Source: Candidatus Wolfebacteria bacterium | GTDB lineage: Bacteria; Patescibacteriota; Minisyncoccia; UBA6257; UBA9933 | DNA length: 5,609 nt | Direction of reading: 5' to 3' | Assembly: GCA_027336345.1 (NCBI GenBank) | Contig: DAHWFZ010000051.1 | Span: 1-5,609, forward strand | Shown: in pieces, positions 1 through 5,609 of the stretch | Layout of the letters: each line of letters opens with the position of its first letter | Numbering within the stretch: the stretch's first letter is position 1 | Notes under the pieces: generated by a model | What the model was told of the DNA's origin: nothing | The model's input: the letters and a program-made list of their open reading frames with translations, nothing else | Databases searched by the model: none | Program-made: the position numbers and the translations under genes

Positions 1-37
1 ATTTTAATTGAAAAAACATAATAAATATTTTCAATAA

Positions 38-184
38 TTATTTATAGATATTAAAGATTTAGAAAAAAGGAACAGAGAACTTTTAGAAGAAATAGAAAAT
101 CTAAAAAGGCAAATTGAAAATTTAAAAAAGAAAAAGGAATGCGAGCTTGTTTGGAAAGAAAGGCCCGAAGAAATAGTTGATTAA
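38..184 (+). pseudogene. Start-less coiled-coil fragment, probable remnant of a Mod-type methyltransferase N-terminus
   Basis: A frame open from the TAA at 35-37 to the TAA at 182-184 encodes about 48 residues but contains no ATG, GTG or TTG start. From residue 4 on it is a highly charged, heptad-like helix (IDIKDLEKRNRELLEEIENL and so on), followed by KKECELVWKERPEEIVD. The coiled coil and the LVW-x(3)-PEE-(I/V)-V pattern resemble the region just before the catalytic domain in many type III Mod proteins, where a lysine-rich helix is followed by a GLVWE...PEEVVE-like segment. That family resemblance is from memory and unsearched. No catalytic part follows: the frame stops and a different gene tail begins. 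It could also be the C-terminal end of an unrelated coiled-coil protein whose start was lost. It is unlikely to be expressed as it stands. Confidence 0.45.
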
Positions 185-233
185 AAAAATTGCGGATGCA
201 CTGGGCGTTTCGCTTGATGTTTTAATGAAATAA
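177..233 (+). pseudogene. C-terminal remnant of an XRE-family helix-turn-helix regulator
   Basis: The frame opens after the TAG at 174-176 and ends at TAA 231-233. It reads LIKKIADALGVSLDVLMK. This is the canonical end of the HTH_3/Cro-C1 fold, where the pattern (L)xKIAxALGVSxDxL forms the last helices of the DNA-binding domain. The upstream part of the domain, including the recognition helix, is absent: in this frame a stop lies directly upstream, and the DNA there reads as the coiled-coil fragment in another frame. It is therefore a 5'-truncated remnant. XRE regulators often control restriction-modification genes, so an intact ancestor may have been the controller of the operon that follows. 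The stop lies 5 nt before the mod ATG, so if this frame is translated at all it could help couple initiation of mod. Confidence 0.65.
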
Positions 234-238
234 CGATT

Positions 239-2278
239 ATGGCAAACTTAAACAAAAACGACATAGATTTTTTGATAGATTGCCTAAAAAACGGAAAAGA
301 AATTCCGGAAATTTACAAATACGCAATCTTTCCGACCAAACAAAAGGAATACGAGCTTGCCTATGCCGGAAAAATGCGAAAGGAAGATGTGCTGGCGGAT
401 ACCGAGGAAGCCAAACCTGTGCCGCTTCAGATTGAAAAAGTTTTTAACGGCAAAAAATATCCTCTCTATTCTAAAGACTGGCACAATCTTTTAGTTTTCG
501 GCGACAATCTGCAAATCTTAAAAACTTTTAACGAAAACAAAGACCCACTCGTTAAGAATAAAATCAAAAGTAAAATAAAACTGATTTATATTGATCCGCC
601 TTTCGGCACAGGCGACGAATACGATGGTGCAAAGGGTCAAAGTGCTTATAGTGCGAAAAAGAAAGGTGCGGATTTTGTAGAGTTTTTGCGTTGGCGCCTA
701 ATTTTATTAAGAGAAATGCTATCTGACGATGGTTTTATATTTTTACGAATGGATTTTCATTTCGGCCATTATGCGAAAATAATTTTAGATGAAGTTTTTG
801 GCAAAGGAAATTTTTTAAACGAAATCATAATCAATCGAACAAATAAGCAGTGGGAAGGTGTTAATAGATTTAACTCTGCAACGGATAGTTTATTTTTATA
901 CTCAAAAACGCAAAACTATAATTTCAATACAATATATCGGCAAAGACAAAAAGAAGCTAAATGGATTAATGCACATAGTCCCGGCATACGACACCCCAGA
1001 GAAAGAAAATTTAATAACAAAATCTATTACCCGCCAGAAGGAAGACACTGGACATTTAATCAGGAAACAATGGACAAATATGTGAAAGAGGAAAGAATAA
1101 GAGATAAAGACGGGATACTTCAATACCTGCAATCTGGTTTAGAGGTATGCACCTCAAATTGGACAGATATTCCGGGTTATTCTTCTACGATGGGTTATCC
1201 GACAGAAAATTCAGAAGCAGTCTTAGAAAGGGTTATTAAATCTTGTTCAAATGAGGGAGATTTAGTTATGGATGTTTTTGGCGGAAGCGGAACAACCGCC
1301 GCAGTCGCTGAAAAACTTGGACGACGTTGGGTTTGTTGTGATATTGGGAAATTGGCTATTTATACCGTTCAAAAACGACTTATAGAAATTGATAAAAGCA
1401 AAGATTTAGAAAATCCAAAGAAAAAATACAGCCAGCCCGCAAAATCTTTTGCCGTCGTCACTTCGGGGCTTTATGATCTCGGAAAGATTTTTGCTTTACA
1501 AAAAGATGAGTATATCTGCTTTGTGAAAAATTTATTTGAAATTGAGGAAACAAAAACAACGAAAATAGGCGGCGTGGAAATTGATGGCAAGAAGCGGGAA
1601 TTTTACGCAAAAATCTTTCCATATTGGGAATTAAAAAACGCAAGCATTGATGAAAAGTATTTGCAGGAATTGCATAAAAATATAGGAAAGAAAATTGATG
1701 GCAGATTTTACATTATCGCCCCCGCTAACAATATAAATTTCATCAGCGACTATCACGAAATTGAGGGTGTCCGTTATTATTTTCTCAAAGTACCGTATCA
1801 GATAATCAAAGAATTGCACAAAGTCCAGTTCAAGAAATTCCGCCAGCCACAAAGCAAAAGCCAAATTAACGATTTGGACGAGGCAATCGGTTTCCACTTT
1901 ATCCGCCAGCCGGAAGTAAAATCGGAAATCAAGGAATTAAAGGATAAAGTTGTTTTAAAAATCCAAAAATTTGAGTCCGCTTATTCACAAGACGAAAACG
2001 GCGAAAAGCTCAAAAATTTTGAAAGTTTAGCGATGTTGCTTGTTGACTTAAATTATGACGGCGAAAAGTTTATGATGGCAAATTACTACTTCGCGCAGGA
2101 TTTGCTTAATCATAAGGCAGACGATGAAGAAGAAAGCGAAGAAGAAATTAAAAATGAATTTAAAAAACAAAAAGAAATTATAAAAGAATTTCTGAAAAAT
2201 GATTGCGGTAAAGAAATTATGGCAATCTATGTTGATATTTACGGCAACGAATTTCGGGAGGTTTTTAAGGTAAAATAA
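239..2278 (+). CDS. mod: Type III restriction-modification DNA methyltransferase subunit (Mod), adenine-specific, beta class
   Basis: Mod binds the target site for the whole type III complex and transfers a methyl group from S-adenosylmethionine to an adenine, most likely at N6, protecting host DNA. Catalytic motif IV is DPPF at 119-122, inside LIYIDPPFGTG. The GFIFLRMD segment (165-172) is the following strand region. The DSLFLYSK segment precedes a probable target-recognition region at roughly 215-305. WTDIP begins at 308 and GYPTEN at 319-324 (motif X area). The SAM-binding motif I is DVFGGSGTT at 345-353, with motif II acidic residue D368 (VCCD). Motif IV preceding motif I defines the beta class. 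The C-terminus has an acidic run starting at 628, then a Lys/Glu-rich helix. At 679 aa, length fits the family. ATG 239 is the first possible start in the frame (stop at 215-217), but no Shine-Dalgarno sequence is visible. The res gene starts 5 nt after the stop. The recognition sequence cannot be predicted from this. Confidence 0.95.
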   Translation: MANLNKNDIDFLIDCLKNGKEIPEIYKYAIFPTKQKEYELAYAGKMRKEDVLADTEEAKPVPLQIEKVFNGKKYPLYSKDWHNLLVFGDNLQILKTFNENKDPLVKNKIKSKIKLIYIDPPFGTGDEYDGAKGQSAYSAKKKGADFVEFLRWRLILLREMLSDDGFIFLRMDFHFGHYAKIILDEVFGKGNFLNEIIINRTNKQWEGVNRFNSATDSLFLYSKTQNYNFNTIYRQRQKEAKWINAHSPGIRHPRERKFNNKIYYPPEGRHWTFNQETMDKYVKEERIRDKDGILQYLQSGLEVCTSNWTDIPGYSSTMGYPTENSEAVLERVIKSCSNEGDLVMDVFGGSGTTAAVAEKLGRRWVCCDIGKLAIYTVQKRLIEIDKSKDLENPKKKYSQPAKSFAVVTSGLYDLGKIFALQKDEYICFVKNLFEIEETKTTKIGGVEIDGKKREFYAKIFPYWELKNASIDEKYLQELHKNIGKKIDGRFYIIAPANNINFISDYHEIEGVRYYFLKVPYQIIKELHKVQFKKFRQPQSKSQINDLDEAIGFHFIRQPEVKSEIKELKDKVVLKIQKFESAYSQDENGEKLKNFESLAMLLVDLNYDGEKFMMANYYFAQDLLNHKADDEEESEEEIKNEFKKQKEIIKEFLKNDCGKEIMAIYVDIYGNEFREVFKVK

Positions 2279-2283
2279 ACGCT

Positions 2284-4821
2284 ATGACAGAAGGAATTAA
2301 AATATACAAAACACAGGACTTAGTTTTGCAAGTGAATCAAAACTATAACCCCGCTAAACTCAATTTGAAAAAGTGGGTTGATTTTCTTGATGTGCTTTGT
2401 GGCGACCGAGAATTTCAAAAAGAAGCAATCAGGGACGCAATTATTTTTCTTGCTTCCTGCGAATATAACTCCATAGAAAGTTTGATTGAGGAAAATTTCA
2501 GAAAAAATGACGAGTTGCAGAAAAGATACAAAGATGTCCGAGATTATCAAAGAAATTTGCCATTGCCTTATAAACTTTCCGCGGTTCTTGATATGGCGAC
2601 TGGTACGGGTAAAAGTTATGTGATTTACGGCATTGGTCAAATCGCTTTGGGGCTTGGCTTGGTGGATAAGGTTTTGGTGCTTTGCCCTTCGCTCACGATT
2701 GAATCCGGCCTGAAAGAAAAGTTTGAGAAACTTTCCGGCGACGACAAAATAAAAGCGACTTTACCGGACAATGCTGTTTTCAAAAATCCGAGAATTATTG
2801 ACGCAAACAGCACAATCAAAAACGGCGACATTTGCGTTGAAAATATTCACACCGTTTATGAAAGAACGGGGTCGTCAATAAACGACAGTTTAAAAGGAAA
2901 AGGTGAGCGGGTTTTAGTGTTGAACGATGAAGTCCACCACGCCTACAATTCATCAAGCGAGCAAGACATAAGAAAATGGAAAGCATTTTTGCTCAATCCC
3001 GATTTCAATTTCAAGTACATTTTAGGATTTACCGGTACGGCTTATATTGGCGATGAGTATTTTAACGATGTTATTTACCGCTATTCAATCCGCGAAGCCG
3101 TGAACGACAAAGTTATCAAGTCGGTTGATTATGTGGCGAAAGATGAAAATATAGATAAAAACGAGAAATTCCAAAAGATTTACGACAATCACGATGAATT
3201 TGTGAAAAAATATCGGTTCATCAAGCCGCTTACGATTTTAGTTACCAAAGACATCGCCAAAGCAAAAACGCTTCGGGAAGATTTGATTGATTTTCTGGAA
3301 AAGCAGGAAAAAATCTCACGCGAAGCAGTTGAGAAAAAAGTTTTGATAGTTACCTCGCACAAAGACCACAAGAAAAATCTTTTGGAATTGAAAAATGTTG
3401 ACGACAAGGAAAACTCTGTTGAGTGGATTGTTTCTGTTTCTATGCTTACCGAGGGCTGGGATGTAAAAAATGTTTTTCAAATCGTGCCGTGGGAAGATCG
3501 GGCTTTCAATTCAAAACTTTTAATCGCCCAAGTTTTGGGCCGCGGGCTTCGCATACCGGAAGAATACAAATCGCCTCAGCCGAAAGTCAGGGTTTTCAAT
3601 CACGACGCTTGGAGTAGGAACATTCGCGGTTTAGTTGACGAGATTTTAGAAATTGAAGTCCGTTTAACGAGTGAGATTTTGACTTCCGGCGAGCGGGCAA
3701 AATATCATTTTGTTTTATACACGATTGATTACGAAAAAAAGGAAAAAGCGGTTAAAGCGGAAAAAGACACGGAAGTTTTTGACTATTCAAAAGACAAACC
3801 CATAAAACTGGTTTCCCAAGCCGAACAAATAGAAAGAACGACCGAATACGTGGATTTGGCGGGCGTGATTAAGCCCAAAAATACCGTTATTCAAAAAAAT
3901 GTTTTTACCATTGACGAAGTGGTGAATAAAATCGTTGAAACATTCAAAACGAGGGGTTTTGAGGCAAAAATAAGATTTCCCAAGGGCGAATACGACAAAG
4001 AGCATTTGCCTCCTGAAAATGAAATTAAGGAAATTATACTTGCCTCAATGAAAGTTGTCGGAATTAAAAGCGGCTTGCTTGTGGAAGGAAATGCCTTGAG
4101 AATTTATCAAGCGTTCCAAACGATTTTCAGAAAAAGAGGGTCAACGGTAGTTTTAGAAAGAGTCGTACACAAGCCGAAGTTAATCAGCGCGAAACAGATT
4201 GAGAAAGAAAGCGTCGCCGTCGGGGCGGTAAAGCACGGCTCAACAGTTTTTTATACCGAAAATTTCAAAGACGAATGCACAAACGGAATGATTGATATTT
4301 TGAAAGATGTTATTGCCGATGAAAACTTGCCGAGAAGCGCAAGTAAGGAAGTCAATCATTATTGTTTCAAAACTCCGTTTAATGTCGTTTTGACAAAACT
4401 TGAACCAGAAAGAAAGTTTGTTGAAACCTTGGTTAATTCCCGTTTGTGCGAAAAACTGGATGCTTGGATAAAATCCCGGGATATGGGATTTTACAGCGTT
4501 GAGTATTCATGGAGAAAAGGCGAACACCAGACGCAAGGTAGTTTTAACCCCGATTTCTTTTTGAAACTTGGCGAAGATATCGTTGTTGTTGAGATAAAAT
4601 CCGACGGCGACGATTCGGAAGAAAACAAAGCGAAGTATTTGTGGGCGAAAAAACATTTTGAGGATTTAAACAAGGAATTGAAAGACGCGAAAGTCAAACA
4701 AAAATACTTTTTCCATTTTTTGAGCCCGGCGAGCTATTCAGAATTTACAGAATACCTGATTGATGGTAGACTATTTAAAGGCGAATTTAGAAGCAACCTT
4801 GAAGATTTGCTTGAAAAATAA
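2284..4821 (+). CDS. res: Type III restriction endonuclease subunit (Res), SF2 helicase plus PD-(D/E)XK nuclease
   Basis: Res supplies ATPase/translocase and cleavage activity to the Mod-Res complex, cutting DNA with unmethylated sites. Motifs in order: a Q-motif-like REFQKEA (Q45); Walker A ATGTGKS at 105-111; motif Ia VLCPSLTIESGL; Walker B DEVHH at 215-219; motif III FTGTA at 249-253; motif V SMLTEGWDV at 386-394; and motif VI QVLGRGLRIP at 416-425 with both arginines (R420, R423). After a linker domain, the C-terminal nuclease has an acidic helix (EPERKF, E709), NPDF with D757, and VVVEIKSDG with E770 and K772. This gives D-x(12)-E-x-K with no catalytic residue missing. At 845 aa it is somewhat shorter than EcoP15I-type Res. 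The ATG lies 5 nt after the mod stop; only a weak AAGG (2267-2270) precedes it, so translational coupling to mod is likely. The downstream neighbours are more AT-rich. Confidence 0.95.
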   Translation: MTEGIKIYKTQDLVLQVNQNYNPAKLNLKKWVDFLDVLCGDREFQKEAIRDAIIFLASCEYNSIESLIEENFRKNDELQKRYKDVRDYQRNLPLPYKLSAVLDMATGTGKSYVIYGIGQIALGLGLVDKVLVLCPSLTIESGLKEKFEKLSGDDKIKATLPDNAVFKNPRIIDANSTIKNGDICVENIHTVYERTGSSINDSLKGKGERVLVLNDEVHHAYNSSSEQDIRKWKAFLLNPDFNFKYILGFTGTAYIGDEYFNDVIYRYSIREAVNDKVIKSVDYVAKDENIDKNEKFQKIYDNHDEFVKKYRFIKPLTILVTKDIAKAKTLREDLIDFLEKQEKISREAVEKKVLIVTSHKDHKKNLLELKNVDDKENSVEWIVSVSMLTEGWDVKNVFQIVPWEDRAFNSKLLIAQVLGRGLRIPEEYKSPQPKVRVFNHDAWSRNIRGLVDEILEIEVRLTSEILTSGERAKYHFVLYTIDYEKKEKAVKAEKDTEVFDYSKDKPIKLVSQAEQIERTTEYVDLAGVIKPKNTVIQKNVFTIDEVVNKIVETFKTRGFEAKIRFPKGEYDKEHLPPENEIKEIILASMKVVGIKSGLLVEGNALRIYQAFQTIFRKRGSTVVLERVVHKPKLISAKQIEKESVAVGAVKHGSTVFYTENFKDECTNGMIDILKDVIADENLPRSASKEVNHYCFKTPFNVVLTKLEPERKFVETLVNSRLCEKLDAWIKSRDMGFYSVEYSWRKGEHQTQGSFNPDFFLKLGEDIVVVEIKSDGDDSEENKAKYLWAKKHFEDLNKELKDAKVKQKYFFHFLSPASYSEFTEYLIDGRLFKGEFRSNLEDLLEK

Positions 4822-4860
4822 TTTTTGAGGCGGTGCGCTGCTAATGTTAAAAATAATTCC

Positions 4861-4882
4861 GGACCTGCATTTATGTGCGTCT
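4861..4882 (+). other. Imperfect stem-loop downstream of res
   Basis: In RNA, GGAC (4861-4864) pairs with GUCU (4879-4882), and UGCAU (4866-4870) with AUGUG (4873-4877), around a single C-C mismatch, allowing G-U pairs. The loop is UU, or UUUA if the last A-U pair opens. No U-run follows directly, so it is not a standard intrinsic terminator. It may be a processed 3' end structure or chance folding. Confidence 0.25.
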
Positions 4883-4886
4883 GTAT

Positions 4887-4903
4887 TTAAGTGTCTAACT
4901 TAA
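4887..4903. repeat. Perfect 6-bp inverted repeat with 5-nt loop
   Basis: TTAAGT at 4887-4892 and ACTTAA at 4898-4903 are exact reverse complements around GTCTA. It sits 4 nt after the preceding stem-loop and about 50 nt before the start codon of the 57-aa ORF. It could be an operator for that ORF or part of a tandem hairpin 3' end for the res transcript. It is A/T-rich, so chance is not excluded. Confidence 0.4.
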
Positions 4904-4925
4904 TGCTATGGTTGAGGAAAAATCT

Positions 4926-4953
4926 TAATATTAAAACTGGAGGTAATATTAAA
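4926..4953. repeat. Direct repeat TAATATTAAA flanking a Shine-Dalgarno sequence
   Basis: The 10-mer TAATATTAAA occurs at 4926-4935 and again at 4944-4953, 18 bp apart, with CTGGAGG between. Because TAATATTA is its own reverse complement, 4926-4933 can also pair with 4944-4951. That would leave the ribosome binding site in a 10-nt loop next to the start codon. The stem is A-U only and therefore weak. Confidence 0.4.
4939..4943 (+). promoter_or_regulatory. Strong Shine-Dalgarno sequence for the 57-aa ORF
   Basis: GGAGG, extended as GGAGGTAA, lies 9 nt before the ATG at 4953. It is the best ribosome binding site in the window; mod, res and the DUF4238 gene have none or a weak one. It decides the start of the small ORF and is the main reason to believe it is translated. 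Confidence 0.75.
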
Positions 4954-5126
4954 TGGATAGCATACAAGATGAAATTTCAAATTTATGGGATAAGTGGGAA
5001 TCGGGGGCGAATAATAAAAATGATCAAATTTTCCGTGATTATGTTATAGAAAAACTTGGTAATGATTTTGATATTCCTAAAATTGAAAAAGGATTAAACG
5101 AATGGATAAAAAGTAATGTAAAATAG
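4953..5126 (+). CDS. Small protein of unknown function, 57 aa
   Basis: The product begins MDSIQDEISNLWDKWESGAN and ends GLNEWIKSNVK with a TAG stop. I do not recognise the family. It is hydrophilic, rich in Asn, Asp, Glu, Lys and Ile, has three Trp (12, 15, 51) and no Cys, and shows no signal peptide or membrane segment. The pattern suggests two short amphipathic helices (about 3-16 and 24-36) and a C-terminal helix (about 42-54). The case for a real gene is the GGAGG 9 nt upstream and an uninterrupted frame filling the gap between res and the next gene. It is on the same strand as its neighbours, 131 nt after res and 69 nt before the DUF4238 gene. Possible roles, such as a small partner or antitoxin-like protein for the DUF4238 product, are only conjecture from position. 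Confidence 0.65.
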   Translation: MDSIQDEISNLWDKWESGANNKNDQIFRDYVIEKLGNDFDIPKIEKGLNEWIKSNVK

Positions 5127-5133
5127 TGTAAGG

Positions 5134-5139
5134 TATAAT
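5134..5139 (+). promoter_or_regulatory. Possible -10 box (TATAAT) before the DUF4238 gene
   Basis: A perfect TATAAT hexamer lies just after the stop of the 57-aa ORF and 56 nt before the DUF4238 start. No convincing -35 hexamer is found 16-18 nt upstream and there is no extended -10 TG. In DNA this AT-rich a lone hexamer is weak evidence. If real, the DUF4238 gene would have its own promoter. Confidence 0.25.
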
Positions 5140-5165
5140 GGGCAGTACATAAGCTCCACAAAAAC

Positions 5166-5179
5166 TGGACTAAAGTCTA
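5166..5179. repeat. Short imperfect palindrome upstream of the DUF4238 gene
   Basis: TGGACT (5166-5171) faces AGTCTA (5174-5179) across AA; the inner GACT/AGTC is exact and one outer position is a G-T. It lies immediately before a second, longer palindrome, which together suggest a protein-binding region. It is too short to be sure. Confidence 0.25.
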
Positions 5180-5180
5180 A

Positions 5181-5202
5181 GATTTATGATTAATTATGAA
5201 TC
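5181..5202. repeat. 22-bp imperfect palindrome over the DUF4238 start codon
   Basis: GATTTATGATT (5181-5191) and AATTATGAATC (5192-5202) are mirror-complementary at nine of eleven positions, and the other two pairs would be G-U in RNA. The ATG at 5196-5198 lies inside the right arm, so a bound protein would block expression. It resembles a dimeric repressor operator, but it is A/T-rich and unsupported by any second copy in the window. Confidence 0.35.
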
Positions 5203-5609
5203 AACAAAACACGAAAAAACGCCATCATTATATTCCCGTTTTTTATTTAAACGGTTTTAGGGACAAAGACGGAAGACTATATGTTTATTGTAAAAATAAA
5301 ATAAACAATTTCAATGACGTTTTAATTAAAAACGCTGATAGTATTGCATTTGAAAATAACGGATACACTATAGTATCGCCGGATGGCACTAAAGATTCGG
5401 AAAAAATTGAAAATAAATTTAAAGAAACGGAAGATATCGCTGCACCATTGCTAAAAAAAATAATTAACAGGCAAAAATTAAATAATGAAGAACTTAATGT
5501 TTTTATTTGGAATTTTATCGCTCCTATAGCCATAAGAACTCCGGCAGCAGGAAATATTTTTAAAACCATCTTGAAAGTGTTAGGAACAGAGCCTGATAAA
5601 CAAAAAATT
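5196..5609 (+). CDS. DUF4238 family protein, N-terminal part, cut by the window end
   Basis: The first 138 residues are present and the frame is still open at the last base. The diagnostic N-terminal signature of DUF4238 is clear: KKRHHYIPVFYLNGFRD at 7-23, the family pattern being (K)(R/N)HHYxPxFYLxxF. Residues 71-90 (IENKFKETEDIAAPLLKKII) match the family's conserved Glu-containing helix. An IWNFIAPIAIRTP segment (104-116) fits its helical core. Family members are usually about 250-350 aa and their biochemical function is not established; I infer none here. ATG 5196 is the first start after an in-frame TGA at 5187-5189. No clear Shine-Dalgarno sequence is seen. An A8 tract at 5453-5460 lies in the coding region. 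It follows the 57-aa ORF on the same strand, beside a restriction-modification operon, which allows but does not show a defence role. Confidence 0.85.
   Translation, partial: MNQQNTKKRHHYIPVFYLNGFRDKDGRLYVYCKNKINNFNDVLIKNADSIAFENNGYTIVSPDGTKDSEKIENKFKETEDIAAPLLKKIINRQKLNNEELNVFIWNFIAPIAIRTPAAGNIFKTILKVLGTEPDKQKI

Noticed and set aside
858..1085. Plus-strand open frame inside mod, 75 codons
   Set aside because: It overlaps the Mod target-recognition region in another frame, has no ribosome binding site and no recognisable domain, while the mod frame carries conserved motifs on both sides.
2120..2150. GAA-rich run in mod as a phase-variable simple repeat
   Set aside because: Only three consecutive GAA units occur on either side of an AGC codon. 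That is too short for repeat-driven phase variation; it simply encodes an acidic stretch.
3423..3617. Plus-strand open frame inside res, 64 codons
   Set aside because: It covers helicase motifs V and VI in another frame; its composition is an out-of-frame reading of the conserved Res sequence.
4814..4826. AAAAAT-A-ATTTTT palindrome at the res stop as a terminator
   Set aside because: The stem would be only A-T pairs with a one-base loop and no G+C content, so it would not act as an intrinsic terminator.
4844..4903. 19-codon ATG frame in the spacer after res
   Set aside because: No ribosome binding site, very short, and it overlaps the two stem-loops; no support as a gene.
5285..5569. Minus-strand 94-codon frame with a hydrophobic product
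   Set aside because: It is the antisense of the DUF4238 coding region, whose N-terminal signature is clear; hydrophobicity is expected when A-rich codons are read in reverse.
1..5609. CRISPR array, tRNA, rRNA, insertion sequence or transposase
   Set aside because: No regularly spaced direct repeats, no cloverleaf or rRNA-like segments, no transposase motifs and no matched terminal inverted repeats were seen.

Overview
The window is AT-rich bacterial or archaeal DNA, roughly two-thirds A+T by eye, read with a standard stop set (TAA and TAG end the genes seen; Trp is TGG). Codon use is A/T-biased at third positions. The style of the two large proteins resembles type III restriction-modification (R-M) proteins common in AT-rich environmental bacteria, including Candidate Phyla Radiation-type genomes. 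No marker gene in the window fixes the taxon, so that is only an impression.

Region 1-238 holds no intact gene. It carries two overlapping gene remnants: a start-less coiled-coil stretch ending in a Mod-like LVW motif (38-184), then, in another frame, the last 18 codons of what looks like an XRE-family helix-turn-helix regulator (177-233). The regulator tail stops 5 nt before the next gene.

Region 239-4821 is a complete type III R-M operon. It comprises mod (679 aa, beta-class adenine methyltransferase with motif IV DPPF before motif I FGGSG) and res (845 aa, superfamily 2 helicase/translocase with a C-terminal PD-(D/E)XK nuclease). They are separated by 5 nt. All expected catalytic motifs are present in both, so the pair looks functional. 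Mod would recognise and methylate one strand of an asymmetric site; Mod and Res together would cleave DNA with unmodified sites using ATP-driven movement.

Region 4822-5609 is more AT-rich and looks accessory. A 131-nt spacer contains two small stem-loops. It is followed by a 57-aa ORF of unknown function with the best Shine-Dalgarno sequence in the window. After a 69-nt spacer with two palindromes comes the N-terminal 138 residues of a DUF4238-family protein, cut by the window end. A link of these last two genes to defence rests on position only.

No radically new system is visible. The points most worth a second look are the chimeric remnants upstream of mod, a near-identical 18-nt match between that remnant and the mod gene, and the unannotated 57-aa ORF next to DUF4238.
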